In this document: piece after piece, positions 1-7,733 of the stretch
Position numbering within the stretch: the stretch's first letter is position 1
Layout: each line of letters begins with the position of its first letter
NCBI RefSeq assembly: GCF_009601165.1
Contig: NZ_WIRE01000001.1
Location: 2,418,001-2,482,000 of the forward strand
Direction of reading: 5' to 3'
DNA: 64,000 nt
Source: Alcanivorax sediminis
GTDB lineage: Bacteria > Pseudomonadota > Gammaproteobacteria > Pseudomonadales > Alcanivoracaceae
Notes under the pieces: generated by a model
Databases searched by the model: none
The model's input: the letters and a program-made list of their open reading frames with translations, nothing else
What the model was told of the DNA's origin: nothing
Translations under genes and position numbers: made by a program

Positions 1-372
1 CTGGGCTTCGGTCAGTCTACCTGTATCGGTATCGGCGGTGATCCGATCCCGGGCATGACCTTCATTGACGCGCTGGAACTGTTCCAGAACGATCCGCAGA
101 CAGAAGCCATCATCATGGTGGGGGAAATCGGCGGTACCGCGGAAGATGAGGCAGCAGCCTACATCAAGGCCAACGTGACCAAACCGGTTGTGAGCTATAT
201 TGCTGGTGTTACCGCGCCTCCTGGCAAGCGCATGGGCCATGCAGGCGCCATCATCGCGGGCGGCAAGGGTACTGCAGATGAAAAGTTTGCGGCCCTGGAA
301 GCAGCGGGTGTGAAAACCACCCGTAACCCGGCCGGTATCGGTCAGGCGCTCAAGGAGCTCACCGGCTGGTAA
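1..372 (+). CDS. sucD: Succinyl-CoA synthetase alpha subunit, C-terminal part
   Basis: The reading frame is open from base 1, so the 5' end lies outside the window. The 123 visible residues match the C-terminal part of SucD: a [14 protein letters not shown] segment, a GEIGG loop, then [14 protein letters not shown], which contains the histidine region phosphorylated during catalysis, and a normal family C-terminus. The enzyme converts succinyl-CoA, ADP (or GDP) and phosphate to succinate, CoA and a nucleoside triphosphate in the TCA cycle, working with SucC, which should lie just upstream. A strong intrinsic terminator follows within 21 bases, so this is the last gene of its operon. Confidence 0.96.
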   Translation: MGFGQSTCIGIGGDPIPGMTFIDALELFQNDPQTEAIIMVGEIGGTAEDEAAAYIKANVTKPVVSYIAGVTAPPGKRMGHAGAIIAGGKGTADEKFAALEAAGVKTTRNPAGIGQALKELTGW

Positions 373-392
373 CGGCTGTTGTGCTCGAAAAT

Positions 393-421
393 AAAAAGGC
401 CGGCAATTAGCCGGCCTTTTT
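393..421 (+). terminator. Rho-independent terminator of the suc operon
   Basis: A 12-bp stem with A-rich left flank (aaaaaggccggc), 5-base loop (aatta) and matching right arm running into a T tract. It sits 21 bases after the sucD stop. Confidence 0.92.
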
Positions 422-546
422 ATTGGTCGCAACCTGACAAAAGCGCATTGCCTGACCTGAAGATGACGTTAATGGCTGTTACAGCAGGCTGCACGCAGGC
501 CTGAACGCCATGACTGGTCTGTCAGCGTTTTTGTGTCGGTTACTGC

Positions 547-783
547 CTAGTGAAGGGTGTCGTCGTCCAGCTCAAAAAACTCGTATTCATTGAGTTCCTT
601 GCGCAGGCGGCGTTCCTCCAGACGATCTTCGATGCGATGACGCATGTCCATGTTGAACGAGCGGCTACGGGCGTTACCGCCATCCTGCTCGTCCTCTTCC
701 ATGTCATCATCCAGGTTATCGAAATCTTCGTTCATCAGCAGGTCTTCCGAATCAAAGTCTTGCTCATTACGACGGTTACTCAT
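547..783 (-). CDS. Small acidic protein, probably the PA3496-type putative envelope integrity family
   Basis: A 78-residue protein. The first half is very acidic (DLLMNEDFDNLDDDMEEDEQD); the second half is a charged helix with RRIEDRLEERRLRKEL-like spacing ending in a short acidic tail. It has no signal peptide or membrane segment. I chose the ATG at 783 because AGGAGG lies 7 bases upstream; the frame stays open to 1101, but that extension is Arg/Pro-rich and lacks a ribosome site. The basic-helix tail resembles small Pseudomonas proteins of the PA3496 family, a name I give from memory. Function is not known from sequence. A possible sigma-70 promoter lies at 961-989. Confidence 0.62.
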   Translation of the reverse strand: MSNRRNEQDFDSEDLLMNEDFDNLDDDMEEDEQDGGNARSRSFNMDMRHRIEDRLEERRLRKELNEYEFFELDDDTLH

Positions 784-1267
784 GGTGGCCTCCTGTGCTG
801 ACCTCCTCAAACAACCTGTGTTCGGTTTGCCGGAACCTGTTGGAAACCGACAACGCCAGGGGGTTCTGTTGGCACTCCGTTGCGAGAGGATTGGAGGAAA
901 AGCGGCCTGAAAAGGGGCTTTCCTGTCACGACGCAAGGGAGTGACAACAGTTCCTACGCCTATATATCCCCTGATTTTCGTTCGTACAAGTATTTTTTTT
1001 CTGGCCGGGGACCGGCGGTGTAATGAGGGGGGGTGGCTGGTCAATCCCGGCACGTTATCGGTCAAAAAAGCCGCGTTCAGGGCGATGAATCTGTGAAGCA
1101 AGTCATGCTGGCCCGTGTTTCAGAAAAATCAGTCACTTAAGTGCTGGAATGGATGCCGCTGGCTTTGTAAAGTGACCCAATAGAGGTTGGTCTTGCTGAG
1201 CGGATTGCGACCCTATCTATGGATTTCCATTGCAGGGGCACTGCTGGCACGCGGAGAGAATAAAAAG
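784..1267. other. Divergent intergenic region, 484 bases
   Basis: It separates the minus-strand small acidic gene from the plus-strand membrane protein gene. It holds the possible promoter at 961-989, a run of eight T around 992-999 next to a short GC stem (gccgg/ccggc) and a G-rich stretch near 1025. I see no convincing ORF, RNA gene or repeat in it. Confidence 0.5.
961..989 (-). promoter_or_regulatory. Possible sigma-70 promoter for the small acidic gene
   Basis: On the minus strand TTGTAC (984-989) is followed after exactly 17 bases by TATATA (961-966). The -10 is good and the -35 matches only the TTG half. It faces the gene starting at 783, leaving a long leader of about 170 bases. Confidence 0.35.
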
Positions 1268-2875
1268 ATGGCTGAATTGCTGATCATCATTGGGGTAAGC
1301 ACCATTATTGTGACGACGTTGGGGCTCATGAATGAAGCCAGCCATCGGGGTCACAGTGCGCTGTTTTTCATGATCCCACTGGCTAGTCTTGGACAGGTAC
1401 AGCAGGGCTGGGAGCACTATCGCTGGTGGGCGCTTGCCCGTGTTGCGGGAGTGCTCACAGCGGCAGTAGGTACGGCACTGTTCATCATGTCCCATGCCTC
1501 CGAGGTGCCTCCGGCGGCTGGGGTTAGTGGCCAGAGCGGCCAGGTGCAGCGCGGGGAGAGCATGGCTACCACCACGTCTTTTGTGACCTCTGAGGAAGCC
1601 GCGCTGGCGGTAGTCAAAGGGCAGGGTAAGGCCCTTTCAGGTCGCATTCATGGCCGTGAGTTTCGTTATGATCGTGTTGCATTGATTGACGGGGTACTGA
1701 CGGCAAGCCAGGGGGAGGGCTTTCTGCCCGAACTTGAGGTGCGCGCGCTGATCGGCTGGAAGCCGGAAGAGATTACAGAGCGCAAGAACTTTTTGGTGAC
1801 TCCTTCAGAAGCCAACCCCCCTGTCGTCCATGTTTCCTGGAAGCCTGAAGGAAAGGATTATCCGGAAACCCAGATCTTCAAAGGGGGATATCGTATGGAG
1901 CTTGCCCTTGCGCCGCTGGATGCCGGCCAGCTTTCAGGCTCTTTGGTGCTGGTGGTGCCGGACAGTTTTAAAAGCTACCTGAGTGGCGACTTCACCGCTT
2001 ATACCAACCACCTTCGTTATTTGAATGGCTCTGTTGACCTGCATTTCGATCATGAAGACACGCTGGCCTATGTGGCTCGTCAGTATTTGCTCACCCAATT
2101 CCCGGAAGGGGCGCTCGAGACGGTGACACCTCGCCAGGTTGTGTTGCGTCGGGCGGAATCCAGTGGCCAGGTGACAGCCCGGGTGGTCTTGACCAACGGC
2201 GCGGAGGAAGAGCGTTCCGTGCGACTTGAGAAAAGCGATGTTGGCTGGTCCGTGGAGCCCGGCTCCATGGCTTCAAGGCTGATCAAGGAAGCCGATCAAG
2301 GCAGCATGAGTTATACCACCCCGGGGCAGCAGCAACCCCTGGAGGCCTCTGCGCAGCTCGAGCCCATTTCGATGAGTTTTCCGGAACTGGTAACGTTTGT
2401 GGATCGGGCTGTCGTCCTTGAGATGACCAGTGGCCGCAAAATTGACGGTGTCTTGCGCAAGGTATCTGTAAATAGGTTATGGATTGAGATCAATGTGGGA
2501 AGTGGCGTGGTGGAGCGGAGCTTCCCCAAAGATGAGCTGCAATCTCTCGTGCTTGGCAGTGGCCAAAAAGTCAATGTGGATAAGGGTGATACACAGACTG
2601 AGACGACGGTTGCAGTACCTGAGGTGGGTTCGGCTGATAGTACAACAAGGGCGGGCTCCACTCATTTCAGTGACACCGATGACCCTCGGGTTGAAAAATT
2701 TCGTGGCCTGCTTGGCCAGAGCGTGACAGTAACAGCGGATGAAGGCCCGGCGAGAACCGGGTTGTTGCAATCGGTGGAATCTGACCATATTACACTCAGT
2801 GTTCCGGTTGGGGCGGGAAATATGGAATATTTCTACGACATGAACAGCATTCGAAGTCTTGAGGCCGCACGTTGA
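1268..2875 (+). CDS. Unrecognised membrane-anchored protein with two tandem Sm-like C-terminal modules
   Basis: A 535-residue protein of unknown function. The ATG at 1268 is preceded by GGAGAG (1253-1258); an upstream in-frame GTG at 1187 has no ribosome site. The N-terminus has two hydrophobic segments (about residues 3-20 and 30-80, the latter with several hydrophobic stretches), placing the rest outside the cytoplasm or anchored at the membrane. Residues about 382-429 and 480-533 look like two copies of a small beta barrel: a strand, a xGR-x-xG turn, two strands with a GxxxxxF element, and a final [EM]xxSL strand, the layout of Sm/LSm-type folds. The stop overlaps the TTG start of the next gene. 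It could be a family restricted to close relatives. Confidence 0.7.
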   Translation: MAELLIIIGVSTIIVTTLGLMNEASHRGHSALFFMIPLASLGQVQQGWEHYRWWALARVAGVLTAAVGTALFIMSHASEVPPAAGVSGQSGQVQRGESMATTTSFVTSEEAALAVVKGQGKALSGRIHGREFRYDRVALIDGVLTASQGEGFLPELEVRALIGWKPEEITERKNFLVTPSEANPPVVHVSWKPEGKDYPETQIFKGGYRMELALAPLDAGQLSGSLVLVVPDSFKSYLSGDFTAYTNHLRYLNGSVDLHFDHEDTLAYVARQYLLTQFPEGALETVTPRQVVLRRAESSGQVTARVVLTNGAEEERSVRLEKSDVGWSVEPGSMASRLIKEADQGSMSYTTPGQQQPLEASAQLEPISMSFPELVTFVDRAVVLEMTSGRKIDGVLRKVSVNRLWIEINVGSGVVERSFPKDELQSLVLGSGQKVNVDKGDTQTETTVAVPEVGSADSTTRAGSTHFSDTDDPRVEKFRGLLGQSVTVTADEGPARTGLLQSVESDHITLSVPVGAGNMEYFYDMNSIRSLEAAR

Positions 2876-3771
2876 AAATTTTAATCACAGGTGGAACAGG
2901 TTTCATTGGGCAGCATCTTTGTCGCCGTTTGGCTGCCCATGGCCATGAACTGATTGTCTTGACCCGGCGCCCCCGACGGGCCTCCAAACTATTGCCGGAA
3001 GACAGTCGGGTAGTTGAGACCCTTGATGCCATCAGCAATGAGGAACGCATTGACGGCATCGTTAATCTGGCAGGCGAGAGCCTGTTCGCTGGACGTTGGA
3101 CAGATCGCCGCAAGCAGACACTGTTCGATTCACGGGTCGGTGTGACGCAGAGCCTGGTCAGCCTGGTGGCTCGCCTTGAGCGCAAACCCGCCGTGTTGGT
3201 ATCCGGTTCAGCGGTGGGCTTCTATGGCGACGCTGGAAATGCGGAGCTGAATGAGGATAGCCCCGCGCGCAAAAAAGACTTCGGATATTTGCTGTGCGAT
3301 GCCTGGGAGCAGGCAGCTCGACCGGTTTCCCGGCAGGGTGTTCGGCTGTGCCTTGTGCGCACGGGTATTGTGCTCGGACGGGATGGAGGCATGCTTGGCA
3401 AACTTTGGCCTCTCTACCGTGCAGGGCTGGGGGCCATGATTGGTGACGGCCATCAGTGGCTCAGCTGGATCCATATCGATGACATGGTGGCGATTCTTGT
3501 GCGGGCATTAGAGACCCCCGGCATTGAAGGTGTATTCAATGCTTGTGCACCCACCCCGGTGACACAGCGTGAATTTCATCAGGCGCTTGCCAGGCAGGCG
3601 AAACGGCCAGCCTTTCTCAAGGTACCCTCGTTTGCCTTGCGGCTTGGTCTGGGTGAGATGTCTGACATGTTACTTGGCGGTCAGCGTGTCTTCCCCAGGC
3701 GCCTTGAGCAACAGGGCTTTGTATTTCGTTTTCCAGATCTTGAATCGGCTCTGTCCCATCAAGCTTCCTGA
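2872..3771 (+). CDS. TIGR01777/SDR39U1-family NAD(P)-binding epimerase-like protein (YfcH-like)
   Basis: A 299-residue extended SDR. The Rossmann motif GGTGFIG is at residues 7-13, VNLAGES marks the family, and the C-terminal DUF1731-type part (PSFALRLGLGEMSDMLLGGQRVFP) is present. Family members are called nucleoside-diphosphate sugar epimerases, but substrates are mostly unknown. The start is TTG at 2872, overlapping the upstream stop by four bases with GAGG seven bases upstream, so translation is probably coupled to the unknown membrane protein before it. Length is normal for the family. Confidence 0.85.
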   Translation: MKILITGGTGFIGQHLCRRLAAHGHELIVLTRRPRRASKLLPEDSRVVETLDAISNEERIDGIVNLAGESLFAGRWTDRRKQTLFDSRVGVTQSLVSLVARLERKPAVLVSGSAVGFYGDAGNAELNEDSPARKKDFGYLLCDAWEQAARPVSRQGVRLCLVRTGIVLGRDGGMLGKLWPLYRAGLGAMIGDGHQWLSWIHIDDMVAILVRALETPGIEGVFNACAPTPVTQREFHQALARQAKRPAFLKVPSFALRLGLGEMSDMLLGGQRVFPRRLEQQGFVFRFPDLESALSHQAS

Positions 3772-3871
3772 CCCCTTCCTCAGGCTAGTGGGGCGCCTGC
3801 CCCATTCAGCCTTGAAAAGCGCTTAAGCATCCCTATTTCTAGCTCAGCCAAGACTGATGCAGGAGCACATT

Positions 3872-5719
3872 GTGTCTAACCAAAAACAAACCCATGGCTT
3901 TCAGGCTGAGGTATCCCGCCTGCTAAACCTGATGATTCACTCGCTTTACAGTAACCGGGAAATTTTTCTGCGGGAGCTGATCTCCAATGCCTCCGATGCC
4001 TGCGACAAGCTGCGATTCATGTCGTTGGATAACCCGTCCCTATCGGAGGCGTCAGGGGAGCCGGTAATCACCCTGAGTGTCGATAAGGAGAACGGAACCC
4101 TGTCTATTACCGACAATGGTATCGGGATGGACGAAGCGGAAGTGATAGAAAACCTGGGCACCATCGCCCGCTCGGGAACCGAAACATTCCTGGCGTCCCT
4201 GAGTGGTGATCAGAAGAAGGACTCGCAACTCATTGGGCAGTTTGGTGTGGGGTTTTACTCAGCGTTCATCGTGGCGGACAAGGTTGCGGTAGAGAGTCGC
4301 AAGGCTGGCACTGACGTAGACGCAGGGGTGCGCTGGGAAAGTGACGGAGAAGGCGAGTTTACCGTTGAGGCGGTTAATCGTGACCATGTGGGCACCTCCG
4401 TAATTTTGCACCTGCGGGATGACGCAAAAGAATTTCTTGATCCCTTCAAATTACGTCAGGTGGTGAACCAATATTCTGATCATGTGGCCTTTCCGATTCG
4501 AATGAGCACATTGGGCGACGCTGATGACGCCCCCACGGAGGAAACGCTGAATTCAGCCACGGCACTTTGGCAGCGTCCGCGTAATGATGTCTCCGATGAG
4601 GAATATCAAAGCCTCTACAGACACATCAGCCATGATTTCCAGGATGCAATGAGCTGGAGTCATAACAAGGTGGAAGGCAAACTGGAGTACACCAGCCTGC
4701 TGTACGTCCCTGCCAGAGCACCTTTTGATCTCTATCATCGTGATGCTAATCGTGGTCTGAAACTGTATGTGCAGCGCGTTTTTATCATGGATGACGCTGA
4801 ACAGTTTTTGCCGCAATACCTGCGCTTCATCAAGGGGGTGGTCGACGCGCCAAACCTGCCATTGAATGTGAGCCGTGAGCTTCTACAGGATTATGGCCCG
4901 GTTAAAACTATTCGCTCGGCTCTGACCAAGCGGGTACTGCAGATGCTGAAAAAACTGGGTAATGACAAGGATAAGTATCCCGCTTTCTGGTCACAGTTTG
5001 GCCAAGTCTTGAAAGAGGGTATAGGTGAGGACCCGGATAATCGTGAAGCCATCGCCGCATTGCTGCGCTTTGCAAGCAGCCACGAGGGGCAGGGGCTGAC
5101 CAGCCTGGATGACTACCTTGAACGCAAGCCTGCTGATCAGGAGAAAATCTATTACCTGCTGGCCGATACTGCCTCAGCCGCCCGGCAGAGTCCTCACCTC
5201 GAGGTATTCCGCAAGAAAGGCATCGAGGTGTTGTTGCTCAGTGATCCCGTGGATGAGTGGATGATTAGCTATCTGGATAGCTACAAAGATGTGAAACTGG
5301 TCAATGCGGCGCGTGGTGAGCTGAATCTGGACGAGCATACCGAGTCGCAAGAAGACAGTGCTTTGGTGGCCAGATTGAAGGCGAGTTTGGCGGAAGAGGT
5401 GGAAACAGTTCGCGCAACTCGACGGCTGGTCGACTCCCCCAGTTGTCTGGTTCTGGCGGAGGATCAGCTTGGGCCTCAGATGCGGCGTATGCTGGAAGCT
5501 GCAGGGCAACCGGTGCCGGAGAACAAGCCTGTTCTGGAAGTAAACCTTCATCACGACCTGCTCAAGGCATTGGACACGGTTGAGGATGGTGACAGGTTCA
5601 ATGATCTGGCTGCCTTGCTGCTCGATCAGGCCATGTTGGCGGAAGGGCAGCTGCCCAAAGATCCGGCGGCGACTGCCCGGCGGATGCATCAGATGTTGGT
5701 AAGTGCTGTGAATAATTAA
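3872..5719 (+). CDS. htpG: Molecular chaperone HtpG (Hsp90)
   Basis: ATP-dependent cytosolic Hsp90 chaperone of 615 residues. The N-terminal GHKL ATPase domain carries LRELISNASDA (catalytic Glu and Mg-binding Asn), DNGIGM and GQFGVGFYS lid/nucleotide motifs; the middle domain has the conserved LNVSRELLQ segment and Arg; the C-terminal dimerisation domain is complete. I chose GTG at 3872 because AGGAG is at 3861-3865 and the product then begins like other HtpG proteins (SNQKQTHGFQ); the ATG at 3857 has no ribosome site. A terminator-like hairpin follows at 5773. Confidence 0.97.
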   Translation: MSNQKQTHGFQAEVSRLLNLMIHSLYSNREIFLRELISNASDACDKLRFMSLDNPSLSEASGEPVITLSVDKENGTLSITDNGIGMDEAEVIENLGTIARSGTETFLASLSGDQKKDSQLIGQFGVGFYSAFIVADKVAVESRKAGTDVDAGVRWESDGEGEFTVEAVNRDHVGTSVILHLRDDAKEFLDPFKLRQVVNQYSDHVAFPIRMSTLGDADDAPTEETLNSATALWQRPRNDVSDEEYQSLYRHISHDFQDAMSWSHNKVEGKLEYTSLLYVPARAPFDLYHRDANRGLKLYVQRVFIMDDAEQFLPQYLRFIKGVVDAPNLPLNVSRELLQDYGPVKTIRSALTKRVLQMLKKLGNDKDKYPAFWSQFGQVLKEGIGEDPDNREAIAALLRFASSHEGQGLTSLDDYLERKPADQEKIYYLLADTASAARQSPHLEVFRKKGIEVLLLSDPVDEWMISYLDSYKDVKLVNAARGELNLDEHTESQEDSALVARLKASLAEEVETVRATRRLVDSPSCLVLAEDQLGPQMRRMLEAAGQPVPENKPVLEVNLHHDLLKALDTVEDGDRFNDLAALLLDQAMLAEGQLPKDPAATARRMHQMLVSAVNN

Positions 5720-5772
5720 CTGCTAACGGTTATGAGCTGTACGAATCAGTGCTCTATCTGGTTCGGAATTTG

Positions 5773-5802
5773 AGGCCGCCCCCGGACTTCGGGTGCGGCC
5801 TT
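5773..5802 (+). terminator. Probable terminator of htpG
   Basis: GC-rich hairpin: aggccgc(c)cccg, short loop gactt, cgggtgcggcctt. The T tract is interrupted (ttgcttgtt), so it may be a moderate terminator. Confidence 0.65.
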
Positions 5803-5836
5803 GCTTGTTATTGGAAAGTAAAAAATACACGAAGCT

Positions 5837-5865
5837 GTTAACTGTTCACTATTCACGGTTAACTG
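5837..5865 (+). repeat. Direct repeat GTTAACTG, 21-bp period, upstream of gpsA
   Basis: GTTAACTG occurs at 5837-5844 and again at 5858-5865, with ttcactattcac between them. A related ttaactg lies just past the htpG stop near 5716. The 21-bp spacing is two helical turns, so it may be a regulator site or part of a dispersed intergenic repeat. It lies 38 bases before the gpsA start. Confidence 0.55.
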
Positions 5866-5902
5866 CTTTATGATGCCCAAAAGCAGTAAATAAGGCGTTC
5901 CT

Positions 5903-6931
5903 ATGACGCAGAAAACATATAAAGCCGCCATTCTTGGCGGAGGAAGTTTCGGAACCGCCATGGCCAGCATACTGGCTGCGAACGGCCATGCCGTGAACCT
6001 GTGGGTCAGAGATCCTGAAACAGCAGCGGCCATCAACCTGGACCGGGAAAACAGTCGCTACTTGCCTGGCAAGGAATTACCGGAAGGGGTGAATGCAACT
6101 GATAGCCTGGAGGATGCACTGGCTGATGCTTCCATGGTGTTTGTGGCCATTCCCAGCAAGGCATTTGCCGAGGTGCTTGAGCAAGCGCGCGAGTGGGTGC
6201 CCGATGGCACCATCGTGATCAGCTGTACCAAGGGAATCTATGCGGACGGGTTTCTGCTGATGAGCGAGTTGCTTCACCAGTACTGGCCTCATACCCGTAT
6301 TGGCGTGCTCAGTGGTCCCAATCTTGCCAAGGAAATCGTTGAACAGAAATTTACCGGGACGGTCGTCGCCAGCCCGGATACTGACCTGTGCCAGACGGTA
6401 CAGACTGCGCTTAGTTGTGATTACTTCCGGGTATATGACAACCCGGATATCTATGGTGTTGAACTGGGCGGCGCGCTGAAGAATATCTATGCAGTGGCCT
6501 CCGGTATGGCGGCGGCCATTGGTGTTGGTGAAAACAGCCGTAGTTTCCTGATTACCCGATCACTGGCTGAAATGAGCCGTTTCGCCGTGCAGCTTGGGGC
6601 AAATCCCATGACATTCCTGGGGCTGTCCGGAGTGGGGGATCTCATCGCTACCTGTACCTCCAACCTGTCGCGCAACTACCAGGTGGGTTTCCAACTGGGG
6701 CAGGGCAAGTCCTTGCAGGAAGCCATTGATGCGCTTGGCCAGACAGCGGAAGGGATTAATACGATCAAGCTGGTGGCGGACAAGGCAGCGGAACTGAATG
6801 TTTACATGCCTCTGGCAACCGCAATGTATCAGGTGGTCTACAAGCAGCAGCCTCTCGAAATCGTGATTCAGCAGTTAATGAGTGGCGAATACAAACACGA
6901 TGTGGAGTTTCAGCTGGGGATTCCCGAATGA
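5903..6931 (+). CDS. gpsA: Glycerol-3-phosphate dehydrogenase [NAD(P)+]
   Basis: Reduces dihydroxyacetone phosphate to sn-glycerol-3-phosphate for phospholipid synthesis; cytosolic, 342 residues. The Rossmann motif GGGSFGTAM is at residues 12-20, followed by ISCTKGI, LSGPNLAKEI (active-site loop) and ALKNIYAVASGMA with the catalytic lysine. The ATG has AAGG seven bases upstream. The stop overlaps the sixA start (ATGA), so the two are translated together. Confidence 0.96.
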   Translation: MTQKTYKAAILGGGSFGTAMASILAANGHAVNLWVRDPETAAAINLDRENSRYLPGKELPEGVNATDSLEDALADASMVFVAIPSKAFAEVLEQAREWVPDGTIVISCTKGIYADGFLLMSELLHQYWPHTRIGVLSGPNLAKEIVEQKFTGTVVASPDTDLCQTVQTALSCDYFRVYDNPDIYGVELGGALKNIYAVASGMAAAIGVGENSRSFLITRSLAEMSRFAVQLGANPMTFLGLSGVGDLIATCTSNLSRNYQVGFQLGQGKSLQEAIDALGQTAEGINTIKLVADKAAELNVYMPLATAMYQVVYKQQPLEIVIQQLMSGEYKHDVEFQLGIPE

Positions 6932-7404
6932 AGCTGTTTATCAGTCGCCATGGTGAAGCCGTGGCGATGGCTCCAGCCGACGCTCTCCGCCCTCTGACTG
7001 AGCGGGGCAGGGCTGCGCTGCTTTCACACTGGCAGCGACTCAAGGCTAACGGGGTGTGTATTAGCGGAATGGTGGTTAGCCCCTTTGTACGAGCCCAACA
7101 GACAGCGGACTGTATTGCAGAGGTGTACGGTGGCCTCAAGAGAGTGGATTGTGAAGCTCTGGTTCCAGACGCCTCTCCCCAGCAATTTTTAGGCTGGTTG
7201 CTCGCCAATCCTGTCAGTGAAAACACGGTTCTTGTCAGTCATATGCCTTTCGTTGCACAGCTGACTGGGCTCTGGACTGGCAGTTCGGATCGCTTCGGCT
7301 ATTCAGTGGGCACGGTCACCTGTCTTGATGTAGAGGTGGCCGCCGCCGCAGGGGCGCGTTTACTGTGGCAATGCAGCCCGGGTGAGAGTGTGGCGGGCCG
7401 CTAG
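6928..7404 (+). CDS. sixA: Phosphohistidine phosphatase SixA
   Basis: A 158-residue histidine phosphatase. The RHGE motif at residues 7-10 supplies the catalytic histidine, MVVSPFVRAQQTA gives the second arginine region and VLVSHMPFV the second active-site histidine. SixA removes phosphate from histidines of phosphorelay or phosphotransferase proteins. It overlaps gpsA by four bases, so it is co-expressed with it. Family length is about 155-165 residues, so it is intact. Confidence 0.9.
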   Translation: MKLFISRHGEAVAMAPADALRPLTERGRAALLSHWQRLKANGVCISGMVVSPFVRAQQTADCIAEVYGGLKRVDCEALVPDASPQQFLGWLLANPVSENTVLVSHMPFVAQLTGLWTGSSDRFGYSVGTVTCLDVEVAAAAGARLLWQCSPGESVAGR

Positions 7405-7554
7405 TCGGTCAAATCCTACCCCCGGGAAACCGAAACATACCGTTCGCCGATTGACGCTTTGCACTGATTTTTCCCTGTCGTATCTTGAACTCGATGGCGC
7501 AAGAACGCATGGCAGACTCCTGACTGCGCCATCAACTCCCTGAGGGGGGATACG

Positions 7555-7587
7555 ATGACTCCTTGCATCGTGATTCAGGCAGATTGA
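7555..7587 (+). CDS. Possible 10-residue micro-ORF in a short terminated transcript
   Basis: ATG at 7555 reads MTPCIVIQAD then TGA. It is preceded by a very strong GA-GGGGGG stretch (7542-7549) and the stop falls on the first base of a strong intrinsic terminator. It could be a leader peptide, a decoy of a small RNA, or chance. Nothing downstream on this strand would be controlled by attenuation, so a small RNA or a real micro-peptide is likelier than a leader. Confidence 0.3.
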   Translation: MTPCIVIQAD

Positions 7588-7617
7588 AAGCACCAATTTC
7601 GATTGGTGCTTTTTTTT
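7587..7617 (+). terminator. Strong rho-independent terminator
   Basis: Perfect stem aaagcaccaa/ttggtgcttt with a tetraloop-like ttcga region and a run of eight T. It ends either the gpsA-sixA transcript or a separate short RNA starting near 7480. Confidence 0.92.
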
Positions 7618-7733
7618 GTCTGCTCTGCGCTAACAACGGATTTCATGCACAATAACGGTACGGAAAAACAACGCTGTCAGGTTTGCTTACAAGTCTTACT
7701 GGCCACGATCCCTCCAACGCTCAGGCTTGAAAC

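Larger units (their letters stand above)
7405..7733. other. Intergenic region of 329 bases containing a hairpin, micro-ORF and terminator
   Basis: Between sixA (plus) and the kinase gene (minus). On the plus strand, in order, are: TTGACG at 7451-7456, a 9-bp inverted repeat (7493-7501 with 7525-7533), a GAGGGGGG ribosome site at 7542-7549, a 10-codon ORF at 7555-7587 and a perfect terminator at 7587-7617. Bases 7618-7733 hold nothing I recognise. Confidence 0.6.

Noticed and set aside
784..1101. Open frame extending the small acidic gene upstream to 1101
   Set aside because: Arg/Pro-rich composition, no ribosome site, while the ATG at 783 has AGGAGG.
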